The notes under the pieces are model-generated. The model worked only from the letters and a program-made list of their open reading frames with translations, made no database searches and was not told the DNA's origin. DNA of 64,000 bases from Epilithonimonas hominis (GTDB lineage Bacteria; Bacteroidota; Bacteroidia; Flavobacteriales; Weeksellaceae): contig NZ_RJTU01000065.1 of the NCBI RefSeq assembly GCF_003730015.1, positions 1-64,000 on the forward strand, read 5' to 3'. How positions within the stretch are numbered: the stretch's first letter is position 1; each line of letters opens with the position of its first letter. The position numbers and the translations under genes were made by a program. This document shows, piece after piece, positions 50,019 through 58,394 of this stretch.

Positions 50019-50480
50019 ATGGAAAAAAAATCGTACACCTTCGAAGAGATAAAACAAAAATTGGTAATCTACTGTGTATATCAGGATCGTTGTCATTCCG
50101 AGGTCGAGCAGAAGATGAGAGATTTTCTTTTGATTCCCGAAGCTAAGGATGAAATATTCCTATATCTTATCAAAGAAAACTACCTGAATGAAGAACGTTT
50201 TACCAGAAGTTACATCCGAGGGAAGTTTTATATCAAACATTGGGGAAAGAATAAGATCAAATTGAATCTTAAACAAAAAGGCATTACGGAAAAATTAATT
50301 TCCAAATGTATGGATGAGATTGACGAGAATGATTACGAAGAAACGATCGATAAGATTTATAAAGATTATTTCTCCAAACAAAAAGGGCTCAAGGATTATC
50401 AGAGAAAAAGTAAAACTATTAAATATCTTTTATCTAAAGGCTTTGAATACGACATCATATTAGAAGTTAATAATGAGTGA
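50019..50480 (+). CDS. recX: RecX-family regulatory protein
   Basis: 153 residues, typical for RecX, which modulates RecA filaments. Three-helix repeats are visible: the start KQKLVIYCVYQDRCHSEVE, the central YLNEERFTRSYIRGKFYIKH with WGKNKIKLNLKQKGI, and a C-terminal repeat ending LLSKGFEYDIILEV. The gene has no recA neighbour. Its ATG directly follows the heptanucleotide repeat tract, so translation or transcription might be affected by repeat length. Confidence 0.87.
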   Translation: MEKKSYTFEEIKQKLVIYCVYQDRCHSEVEQKMRDFLLIPEAKDEIFLYLIKENYLNEERFTRSYIRGKFYIKHWGKNKIKLNLKQKGITEKLISKCMDEIDENDYEETIDKIYKDYFSKQKGLKDYQRKSKTIKYLLSKGFEYDIILEVNNE

Positions 50481-50594
50481 TATAATCAAAGATTAACTTA
50501 AATTAATATTGAATTATTTCAACAAAGTGAAATATTTCTTAAAAATAAATAAAAAAATCTTAATTTCGTCCCCAAATACGATCAAATTCAATTC

Positions 50595-51212
50595 ATGAAA
50601 AAGCTAATTATAATTGGTTTTGTTTTGTTGATAGGTGTTGCCAATGCACAATCCATAAAATATGGGGTTACAGCCAATTTTCACCAATCCTCAATCGTTA
50701 AGGTTCACGATTATTCCAAAGGAGCATTCGGAGGTGGTATAGGGATATTTGCTGATGTATCCTTAGTCCCAAATGATATCTATGATTCGGCTTGGCTGTA
50801 TTTCACGCCGCAGTTGGAGTTTAATACATTGGGAGAGAATGCCAACCACCCAAAAGAAGAAAAACAAAAATACCATAATAATTACATCGGTTTACCATTA
50901 TATATTAAGTACTTTTTGAGAAGTCATGGTTACAAAGGTGATTTGTATTTTATGGCAGGACCCCGTTTGGAATTTCTGGTATCGGAAAAGAGATCGGGAC
51001 CTCCGGCGGATTTCGAAGCGCAGGAGCAGAATATAAGCAGCTTCGGTTATGGCGTTTCTGTAGGAGCTGGGATTAAAATTAATGATAAATTGGATGCTTT
51101 TATACGCTTTGATCGGGGCTTTTCAAAAATTTATCCGGATTATACCAGAGATGCTACCTATAACAGAATGTTAGCATTGGGTATTAACTATTATATCGGC
51201 GAAACAAACTAA
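50595..51212 (+). CDS. Outer-membrane beta-barrel protein (PorT-like)
   Basis: 205 residues with a signal peptide (KKLIIIGFVLLIGVANAQ) and alternating strands typical of a small eight-stranded barrel (for example YFTPQLEFNTLGE, GDLYFMAGPRLEFLV, GYGVSVGAGIKIND, MLALGINYYIGETN at the end). It starts 4 bp from the upstream end of the Wza-type gene's frame, so it is probably the first gene of the polysaccharide operon. Whether it has a role in export is unknown. Confidence 0.8.
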   Translation: MKKLIIIGFVLLIGVANAQSIKYGVTANFHQSSIVKVHDYSKGAFGGGIGIFADVSLVPNDIYDSAWLYFTPQLEFNTLGENANHPKEEKQKYHNNYIGLPLYIKYFLRSHGYKGDLYFMAGPRLEFLVSEKRSGPPADFEAQEQNISSFGYGVSVGAGIKINDKLDAFIRFDRGFSKIYPDYTRDATYNRMLALGINYYIGETN

Positions 51213-51261
51213 TTTAATGAATAAAACTGTAATAGATTATAATGATCTTTGCAGATTTCCA

Positions 51262-52050
51262 ATGAAAAAGTTATTATTTTTTTTGCTCATCATATCGCTT
51301 GTAACTTCTTGTAAGCCGAAGCAAAATATGATTTATATGAGCAATAACAACTTCCAGCAGGAAGTGTCACAGGCGAGGTACGAGGGATTACGGATTCAGG
51401 AAGGAGACATGCTAGAGATCATTGTGACAGCATTGGATGATTTGGCAGTAAAACCCTTTAACCGGACTACAATGCAAAAGACGGGTGAAGAAGGCAATGC
51501 TGGAGGTAACGCTCGTTTGGGAGATAACCAGTATCAGGTGACATCAGATGGTTACATCCCTTTTCCGGTACTGGGGAATGTTTACTGCAAGGGGATGACC
51601 AAACAGCAGTTAAAAACCGAGTTGGATACCCGCCTGAAGCAGTATTTGACAGATCCGGTTGTAACGGTTAGGCACATCAACTTCAATATTAGTATCTTGG
51701 GAGATGTGGGCAGTCCTGGGCAGAAAACCAGTTCCACAGAAAGACTTAATATTTTCCAGGCACTAGCCTTGGCTGGTGATATGAGAGATTCTGCCAATAG
51801 AACCAATGTAAAATTGATTCGGTATTCCGAAGAATCAGGAAAAGATATCACTTACAATCTGGACCTGTCAGAAACTTCTATAGTCAATTCGCCTTACTAC
51901 TATCTGCAGCAGAATGACATTCTGTATGTAGAGCCGGATAAAAATAAACAAATTGCAGCCAATACCACCAATCCAAATAGAGGACTGTTTCTACAGCTGA
52001 TGGGGGTGGTGCTTGGATTGGTAACGTTCGTCATAGCCTTAGCTAGATAA
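51262..52050 (+). CDS. wza: Wza-type polysaccharide export lipoprotein
   Basis: About 262 residues from the ATG at 51262; an upstream ATG at 51217 fits less well because the signal sequence KKLLFFLLIISLVTSC starts at the later one. The lipobox ends at Cys near residue 16. A Poly_export domain follows (RIQEGDMLEIIVTALDD), then an SLBB-like domain (ISILGDVGSPGQK). A C-terminal hydrophobic helix (LFLQLMGVVLGLVTFVIALA) is typical of Bacteroidota export lipoproteins. It would act with the Wzc-type protein encoded 5 bp downstream. Confidence 0.92.
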   Translation: MKKLLFFLLIISLVTSCKPKQNMIYMSNNNFQQEVSQARYEGLRIQEGDMLEIIVTALDDLAVKPFNRTTMQKTGEEGNAGGNARLGDNQYQVTSDGYIPFPVLGNVYCKGMTKQQLKTELDTRLKQYLTDPVVTVRHINFNISILGDVGSPGQKTSSTERLNIFQALALAGDMRDSANRTNVKLIRYSEESGKDITYNLDLSETSIVNSPYYYLQQNDILYVEPDKNKQIAANTTNPNRGLFLQLMGVVLGLVTFVIALAR

Positions 52051-52055
52051 TCAAT

Positions 52056-54341
52056 ATGGAATTAATGGAGAGCCTGCCGGCTGTAAAGAAGAAAAAACTG
52101 AATATCAAAAAAGAAATTTTCAAATACCTACGCTATTGGTATTGGATTCTTCTGAGTATGCTGCTTTGTTTTGTGGGAGCCAAAATTTATCTCAGATACA
52201 CCACGCCGCAATACCTTTCTAAAACCTCATTGCAATTTCCACAATCCAAATCAAAAACGGCGGAGTCTTTAGCAGATTTGGCCAATGGTGCAGGAAGAGC
52301 AGGAGAATTAGAAGGAGAGGCCACGGCAATAGTATCAAAGCCTATTTTAGCTAAGGTAGTGGGTCAGCTTAATCTTAATGTGAGTTTCTATGGCATCGGG
52401 GCAATCAAAGAAAACGAACTTTATACTTCTTCTCCCTTAGAGGCTAATATTATAGAGGTTCAAAATCCTAAATTTTCTTCTGCGTCATACATCATATCAC
52501 CATCTGGAAACGGTACGTACAAACTGTCGGAAGGTCCACTAAAGGGTAATAAAGATAAGTTCCAGTTCGGACAGTTGGTTTCGCTACCATTTGGAAAAGT
52601 GATCATCAAAATCAAAAATGGGAAAAAATCGTTTGAGCCGATTAAAATCGTTTTTAGGAGCACGCCAAGTTTAGTATCATCACTAGAGAATCAGTTGGTT
52701 GTCGCATTGCCTCCTAATAAAGGGCTGATGATGGATTTAAGCTTCACAGGGCCTGTTCCCTCCAAATCGGAAGATATTCTTAATAGCCTTACAGAGCAAT
52801 ATAACATCGAGGGCAAAAAGGATAGAAACATGGAAGCTCAGAACACCCAGGATTTTATCAATGGCAGATTAGAGATCATTTCTCAGGATCTTTCCGGGAT
52901 AGAAGGGGAAAAAGAAGCTTTCAAACGCAGCAACGAGATTACAGACTTAGATACACAGGCTAATTTAGCCGTCAATAATGCCAACTCTAATACAAATCAG
53001 TTAATAGAGTATGCAACACAATTGGATTTGGTCAATTCAATTTATAGTTTGACCTCTTCGGAGCGCCTGTTACCTAGCAATATGGGGCTGTCCTCTGTGA
53101 CAGAGGGATATATCGCAAAGTATAATGATATGTTGCTGACAAAAAATAAGACCCTCAAACAGGCGACGGCTCAGAACCCATCTGTTGTACAGCTCAATAG
53201 AGATATATTGGAGATGCGGGATCTGATTCGTCAAAACTTGGTAGAATCTAAAGCCACTTTACAGCTTCAGATGTCACAAACAAAAGGACAGTTAAACCAG
53301 AACCGTCATAAGATTTATATTTATCCCACACAGGAAAAAGTTTTCCGTGGGATAGAGCGTCAGCAGAACCTTAAAGAACAGCTCTACCTGTACCTACTCC
53401 AGAAAAGAGAAGAGAATGCCATTACCTTGGCAGTGACGGCGCCAAAAGCTAAAGTTATTAATCCTGCCTATACAGTGGGGATAGTAAAACCGGAAAAACA
53501 GAACATACTCCTGGGTGCATTATTAGCAGGTTTGCTTCTTCCTGTGGTAATATTATATGCTAAATATGTGTCAGATACTAAGATTTATACGAAAGATCAG
53601 ATACAGACATCGGTTACGGATGCATTAGTGATTGCCGAGATTCCTGAGAGTCCTAAAGAATCAGATCTAGTGTCTGCTAATGATTTTTCTATGTTTGCGG
53701 AGTCTTTCAGAATCCTAACATCCAATCTCAAATTTATTCTGAAATCCAAGGAAAGTAAGGGTCAGAGTGATGTCATATTGATTACATCTTCAGTTAAAGG
53801 GGAAGGTAAAACGACCGTAGCATTTAATACAGCAGTCACATTAGCAGGTAATTCTAAGGTGCTTCTCATCGGTGCAGATATCAGAAATCCACAGTTGCAG
53901 CGTTTTGTAGCAGGATCAGATAAAGGGCTGACAGATTATTTGATCTCAGACGACACCTCTGTGCAGCCTTACATTCTGCCCTCTGGACTGAATGAGAATC
54001 TGGATATTCTTTTCAGTGGAGCGATGGCACCCAATCCCAATGATTTGTTGGAGATGAAGAAATTTGACGAGATGATTGAGAGTATTAAGCATACATACCG
54101 CTATATCGTGATAGACTCTGCACCGGTAATGTTGGTAAGCGATACAATGCATTTGATCGAGATTGCAGATGCCATTCTTTATATCGTAAAATCCAATTTT
54201 ACGGATCAGCAAATGCTGGATTTTGCTGATGAATTCAAGCAGACACACAACTTGAAAAACATCGCTTTTATACTTAATAATGTAAAGCCGGAAAACAGCC
54301 GTTTTGGAAACAAATATGGGTATGGGTATTATTCAGAATAA
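52056..54341 (+). CDS. wzc: Wzc-type polysaccharide co-polymerase and tyrosine autokinase
   Basis: A 761-residue inner-membrane protein controlling chain length and export. One membrane helix is near residues 30-48, then a Wzz domain and long coiled-coil periplasmic region. A second helix (LLGALLAGLLLPVVILYAKY) precedes the cytosolic BY-kinase domain. Walker A is SSVKGEGKTTVAFN, Walker A' LLIGADIRNP (Gly in place of the usual Asp two residues before the A'-Asp), and Walker B YIVIDSAP. The C-terminus has a small tyrosine cluster (YGYGYYSE) for autophosphorylation. Confidence 0.93.
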   Translation: MELMESLPAVKKKKLNIKKEIFKYLRYWYWILLSMLLCFVGAKIYLRYTTPQYLSKTSLQFPQSKSKTAESLADLANGAGRAGELEGEATAIVSKPILAKVVGQLNLNVSFYGIGAIKENELYTSSPLEANIIEVQNPKFSSASYIISPSGNGTYKLSEGPLKGNKDKFQFGQLVSLPFGKVIIKIKNGKKSFEPIKIVFRSTPSLVSSLENQLVVALPPNKGLMMDLSFTGPVPSKSEDILNSLTEQYNIEGKKDRNMEAQNTQDFINGRLEIISQDLSGIEGEKEAFKRSNEITDLDTQANLAVNNANSNTNQLIEYATQLDLVNSIYSLTSSERLLPSNMGLSSVTEGYIAKYNDMLLTKNKTLKQATAQNPSVVQLNRDILEMRDLIRQNLVESKATLQLQMSQTKGQLNQNRHKIYIYPTQEKVFRGIERQQNLKEQLYLYLLQKREENAITLAVTAPKAKVINPAYTVGIVKPEKQNILLGALLAGLLLPVVILYAKYVSDTKIYTKDQIQTSVTDALVIAEIPESPKESDLVSANDFSMFAESFRILTSNLKFILKSKESKGQSDVILITSSVKGEGKTTVAFNTAVTLAGNSKVLLIGADIRNPQLQRFVAGSDKGLTDYLISDDTSVQPYILPSGLNENLDILFSGAMAPNPNDLLEMKKFDEMIESIKHTYRYIVIDSAPVMLVSDTMHLIEIADAILYIVKSNFTDQQMLDFADEFKQTHNLKNIAFILNNVKPENSRFGNKYGYGYYSE

Positions 54342-54404
54342 ATAAAATATTAAAAATAGACTAACTATACAAAATAAATGTGTGGTTAATTAGCATAACT
54401 ATCT

Positions 54405-55157
54405 ATGGATAAACTAGGTTTCATAATACAGGCGAGATTAGGATCTACACGTTTGCCAGGTAAAATGAAAATGTCATTTTATAATGACGAATCTATTCCC
54501 GAAATTATTATAAAAAAAATAAAAGATAGATTTGATAATATTGATATTGTTTTAGCAACAAGTGACAATACAAAGGATGACTACTTTGAAAGCCTGACAA
54601 AAAAGCTTCAGGTAAAAATTTACAGAGGTAGCGAGAGTGATGTTCTCCAAAGATTTATAGATACCGCAGATTTTTTTCAATTGGACGGAATTATCCGTAT
54701 CTGTGCAGATAATCCCTTTTTGGATGTAAGTCAATTAGAAGTTTTGGTTGGCGAAATAGATGACTCAGATTATATAAGTTTTTGTGTCAATGGAAATCCT
54801 TCTATAAAAACACATTTTGGATTTTGGGCAGAGTATGCGACACTGGAGACGCTTAAAAAAGTTCAAAGTAATACAGATGATATATTTTTCAGAGAGCATG
54901 TAACAAATTACATCTATACAAATTCAGAAAAATTCAAGATGAAATTTCTGAAACCCATAGATATAGTTAATGGCAGAAATGATATAAGAACCACAATAGA
55001 CACAGAGGATGATTTTAAAAATTTAGCATTTATTTATAAACAACTTAAAGCAAGATATCCAGATAATTTTGGAATAAAAGAAATAATAAATTTTCTGGAT
55101 GAGAATCCCGAAATGTTAAATTTAATGTCACAACAAATAGAACAAAATTCAAAATAG
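54405..55157 (+). CDS. Cytidylyltransferase (SpsF/NeuA-like), probable CMP-nonulosonate synthetase
   Basis: 250 residues with the nucleotide-sugar pyrophosphorylase signature GFIIQARLGSTRLPGKMKM at residues 5-23. ADNPFLDVSQLEVLVG carries the metal-binding Asp region and TIDTEDDFKNLAFIY is the C-terminal family segment. The next gene is a NeuB-type synthase and a KDN-9-phosphatase-like gene lies two genes further on. The product therefore most likely activates a nonulosonic acid with CMP. It is closer to SpsF-type than to classic NeuA, so another 2-keto-3-deoxy acid is possible. Confidence 0.78.
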   Translation: MDKLGFIIQARLGSTRLPGKMKMSFYNDESIPEIIIKKIKDRFDNIDIVLATSDNTKDDYFESLTKKLQVKIYRGSESDVLQRFIDTADFFQLDGIIRICADNPFLDVSQLEVLVGEIDDSDYISFCVNGNPSIKTHFGFWAEYATLETLKKVQSNTDDIFFREHVTNYIYTNSEKFKMKFLKPIDIVNGRNDIRTTIDTEDDFKNLAFIYKQLKARYPDNFGIKEIINFLDENPEMLNLMSQQIEQNSK

Positions 55158-55158
55158 A

Positions 55159-56214
55159 ATGAGAAACTTTGACGGAAAGGAGGTTTATATTATAGGAGAG
55201 ATTGGTCAGAATCACAACGGTTCTGTAGATATAGCAAAACTTATTGTTGAGTTATGTTCAAGACCAATAGTTGAAGCGGAGTTTGGTATGCCACTTAATC
55301 GTATTAATGCGGTTAAATTGACAAAGAGAGATTTGAAAGAGGAGTTGTCAGATTCACAGATGAATCAAATATATGCTTCTCCCAATGCTTTTGGAAAAAC
55401 GTATGGTCAACATAGAGAATTTTTAGAATTATCAGATGAGGAGCATTTTGAAGTATATAAATATACAAAAGAGAAAGGTCTTGATTTTGTGGAGACACTT
55501 TGTTCAATTGGCTGTTTGTCTCTTCTCAAATTATTCCAGCCAGACTATTTGAAAGTGGCGAGTAGAGACCTTACGAATTTACCATTGCTAGAAGTGATGG
55601 CAGAAACAAAGATCCCTATGATACTTTCAACTGGAATGGCAGGTAAAAGAGAACTAGACGACGCTTTGGATGTCATCACAAAACAACATGATAATATTTC
55701 TATTCTCCATTGTGTATCACAATATCCAACTCATCCAGACAACCTTAATCTAAATACAATTAAATACCTCCAGAATAATTATTCGGATTACTCAATTGGT
55801 TTCTCAGACCATACAATTGGTATTGCAGCACCAATAGTAGCTGTTGGGATGGGTGCTCAAATTATTGAAAAACATATTACGATTGATCGTAATATGAAAG
55901 GTACTGATCAGGCAGGGTCTTTGGGTCCAGATGGCGTTTACAGAATGGTTAGAGATATTCGCGTTACAGAGAAATGGATGGGCAAGGAAGAATTATATAT
56001 TGATAAAAATGTAATTTCTGCCAAAAATAAATTAGAAAGATCCATCGCCACAAAGGTTGACTTAAACGCTGGAGACATAATTGCAGAAGAGCATCTGCAC
56101 CTTCTTAGTCCTGGAGATGGATTCAAATGGAATGAAAAAGATAAACTAATCGGTAAAACGGTTGCATCTCATATTCCTAAGAACGAGATTATTTATTCTG
56201 ATTTAATTAAGTAA
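55159..56214 (+). CDS. neuB: NeuB-type nonulosonate synthase (possibly KDN-9-phosphate synthase)
   Basis: 351 residues. A TIM barrel condenses phosphoenolpyruvate with a hexose derivative: IIGEIGQNHNGSVDIAKLIV at the start, KVASRDLTNLPLLE, MILSTGMAGKRELDDAL, HCVSQYPTHPDNLNL and GFSDHTIGIAAPIVAVGMGA. A C-terminal SAF/antifreeze-like lid closes the protein (ERSIATKVDLNAGDIIAEEH). The gene starts 1 bp after the cytidylyltransferase stop. The phosphatase partner suggests a 6-phosphosugar substrate and a 9-phosphate product; with mannose-6-phosphate this would be KDN-9-phosphate. The substrate is inferred. Confidence 0.85.
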   Translation: MRNFDGKEVYIIGEIGQNHNGSVDIAKLIVELCSRPIVEAEFGMPLNRINAVKLTKRDLKEELSDSQMNQIYASPNAFGKTYGQHREFLELSDEEHFEVYKYTKEKGLDFVETLCSIGCLSLLKLFQPDYLKVASRDLTNLPLLEVMAETKIPMILSTGMAGKRELDDALDVITKQHDNISILHCVSQYPTHPDNLNLNTIKYLQNNYSDYSIGFSDHTIGIAAPIVAVGMGAQIIEKHITIDRNMKGTDQAGSLGPDGVYRMVRDIRVTEKWMGKEELYIDKNVISAKNKLERSIATKVDLNAGDIIAEEHLHLLSPGDGFKWNEKDKLIGKTVASHIPKNEIIYSDLIK

Positions 56215-56217
56215 TTT

Positions 56218-56808
56218 ATGGTATCCCTTGAGATAATAGAAAAATTACAAATTTTATTTGAGAAATATTATTGGGTACAAATCGATGTCAACGAAATACT
56301 TGAAAAAGAAACATTAGATGATGTTCTAAAAGTTTTTCAGTATGATTTTAACAGATATTTCCAAGGAGATATAACAACAGATTTGCTATTTAGCAGAATA
56401 GAGTTGATTGGTATTTTATTATACAGAATATCAAGGAATTATTTTTTATACGGTAATGAAGGCATAGCAAATCATTTCAGTAATTTGGGAAGATTGGTGT
56501 CTAATTTTGAAATATACTATTCCGCTAACATAGGAAAAGGTCTAAAAATCAATCATGGATTAGGAACCGTTATTGGTGCGAGATGCTCAATTGGGGACAA
56601 TGCTTTAATACATCAAGGTGTCACTTTAGGTGACAGAAATGGTTCAAGACCACAATTGTTGAACAACGTTACAGTATATGCGGGTGCAAAAATGTTAGGA
56701 GGTATAGTGTGTGGCAACAATTCTGTTGTTGCTGCAAATACTGTTTGTTTGATAGATGTACCAGACAACTCTGTAGTAATTGGAATTCCTGGAAAAATTA
56801 AAATATAA
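56218..56808 (+). CDS. CysE-like left-handed beta-helix acyltransferase
   Basis: 196 residues. The N-terminal helical part resembles serine acetyltransferases. The C-terminal hexapeptide-repeat beta-helix has GLKINHGLGTVIGARCSIGD with the catalytic-type His, then ALIHQGVTLGDRNGSRPQL, and ends VIGIPGKIKI. It lies between the nonulosonate synthase and the HAD phosphatase with 3-bp and 2-bp gaps. It may O- or N-acetylate the nonulosonic acid or a precursor. A genuine cysteine-synthesis role seems unlikely in this context. Confidence 0.75.
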   Translation: MVSLEIIEKLQILFEKYYWVQIDVNEILEKETLDDVLKVFQYDFNRYFQGDITTDLLFSRIELIGILLYRISRNYFLYGNEGIANHFSNLGRLVSNFEIYYSANIGKGLKINHGLGTVIGARCSIGDNALIHQGVTLGDRNGSRPQLLNNVTVYAGAKMLGGIVCGNNSVVAANTVCLIDVPDNSVVIGIPGKIKI

Positions 56809-56810
56809 AA

Positions 56811-57329
56811 ATGCTACCAAAACTTATTATTACAGATATTGACGGTGTATGGACAGACGGAAGTATGTATTACGACCAAACCGAAAATGAATGGAAAAGA
56901 TTCAATACCTATGATAGTGCAGGTGTTCTTTTTGCTAAATTGTTAAATATACCCGTCGCAATTGTAACAGGAGAAGATACCAAGATAGTTGGCAGAAGGG
57001 CAAAAAAGCTAAATGTAGAATATCTTTTCCAAGGTATAAAAAATAAAGTGGAAATAGTAGAATCTATTTGTACCGAATTGAATATTAGCCTGCAAGATTG
57101 TGCATTCATCGGTGATGATATCAATGACTTGTCTCTGCTTCAAAAAGTTGGTTTCAGTGCCTCACCTAAAAATGCACCGGAATACATACAATCAAAGGTG
57201 AATCTTGTAACAAATAAAAAAGGAGGCGAGGGTGCTTTTCGTGAGTTTGTTGAGCATATACTTATGGAAAATAATCTTTTAGAGGATATTATTGAAAAAG
57301 CTGTAGCAGGACACGGGAAAACATCTTAG
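56811..57329 (+). CDS. HAD phosphatase, KDN-9-phosphate phosphatase-like (KdsC family)
   Basis: 172 residues of the small cap-less HAD type that tetramerises. The catalytic motif is ITDIDGVWTDGS with nucleophile Asp9 and acid/base Asp11. IVTGE (Glu55), Arg63 and Lys66 (RRAKKL) align with the specificity residues I recall as Glu56, Arg64 and Lys67 in the Bacteroides KDN-9-phosphate phosphatase. The metal motif is IGDDINDLSLL and the family tail GGEGAFREFVEHIL. Together with the synthase this points to a phosphorylated nonulosonate route. KDO-8-phosphate as substrate remains possible. Confidence 0.82.
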   Translation: MLPKLIITDIDGVWTDGSMYYDQTENEWKRFNTYDSAGVLFAKLLNIPVAIVTGEDTKIVGRRAKKLNVEYLFQGIKNKVEIVESICTELNISLQDCAFIGDDINDLSLLQKVGFSASPKNAPEYIQSKVNLVTNKKGGEGAFREFVEHILMENNLLEDIIEKAVAGHGKTS

Positions 57330-57374
57330 GCTTTTCCAGTGTAAGAGAATAATAATAATGATTTATAATATTAA

Positions 57375-58394
57375 ATGAGAATTTTAGTCACAGGAGCAGC
57401 AGGATTCATAGGTTACCACTTGTGTCAGGATTTGCTTAAGAAAGGCCATACTGTTGTAGGAGTGGATAACTTAAATCACTATTATGACGTAACTTTAAAA
57501 TATGCAAGACTCAAAAATTTGGGTATTGATGCAGATGATAATCTTGAAATTAATAAGATAATCAGAAGTGAAGGCAATTTATTCACTTTTTATAAATCTG
57601 ATATTACGGATAAAGAGTTCATAAGTGAACTTTTCCGAGAACAAAAATTTGATATTGTCTGTAATCTTGCAGCACAGGCAGGAGTGCGTTATTCATTAGA
57701 AAACCCATTCGAATATATAAATAGTAATATCCTAGGTTTCACAGTTATTTTAGAATGTTGCCGGCATTATAATGTAGGCAAGCTGGTTTATGCTAGTAGC
57801 TCAAGTGTGTATGGTCAAAATTCGGAAATTCCTTATAATATTGATCAGAAAGTTGATAGTCCGGTTAGTCTTTATGCCGCTTCAAAGACAAGCAATGAAT
57901 TAATGGCATACACTTATAGCCATCTTTTTGGAATTAAAACAATTGGTCTAAGATTTTTCACTGTATACGGACCATGGGGACGTCCTGATATGGCAATATT
58001 TCTTTTTACGAACGCTATTTTAAAGGAAGAGAATTTGAAAGTATTCAATCATGGTAAATTATCAAGAGACTTCACATATATCGATGATATTGTAGAAGGC
58101 GTTCAAAGAGTGGTTCTGGATGAACCAAAACAAAATAAAGATCTACATCAGATTTATAATATTGGAAATTCCAAGCCTGTACAACTAATGGAATTTATTC
58201 AGGCAATTGAAGTCAAGACGCAAAAAACAGCGAAAAAATTAATGATGCCTATGCAACCAGGGGATGTTTATGAAACTTGGGCAGATATTACCAGCTTAGA
58301 AGATAATTTTAATTATAGACCTACAACTACTGTTGAAAAAGGTATTGATAATTATGTGGACTGGTTCAAATCCTATTATAAGATTACGCAATGA
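57375..58394 (+). CDS. NAD-dependent epimerase, UDP-glucuronate 4-epimerase-like
   Basis: 339 residues of the extended SDR family. The NAD motif GAAGFIGYHL is at residues 7-16, then VVGVDNLNHYYDVTLK, the catalytic YAASK (SLYAASKTSNELMAYTYSH) and PWGRPDMAIFLFTNAIL, which resembles CapI/GalAE-type UDP-glucuronate epimerases. It would supply UDP-galacturonate or a related sugar for the polymer. It overlaps the flippase gene by 4 bp (ATGA). Confidence 0.87.
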   Translation: MRILVTGAAGFIGYHLCQDLLKKGHTVVGVDNLNHYYDVTLKYARLKNLGIDADDNLEINKIIRSEGNLFTFYKSDITDKEFISELFREQKFDIVCNLAAQAGVRYSLENPFEYINSNILGFTVILECCRHYNVGKLVYASSSSVYGQNSEIPYNIDQKVDSPVSLYAASKTSNELMAYTYSHLFGIKTIGLRFFTVYGPWGRPDMAIFLFTNAILKEENLKVFNHGKLSRDFTYIDDIVEGVQRVVLDEPKQNKDLHQIYNIGNSKPVQLMEFIQAIEVKTQKTAKKLMMPMQPGDVYETWADITSLEDNFNYRPTTTVEKGIDNYVDWFKSYYKITQ

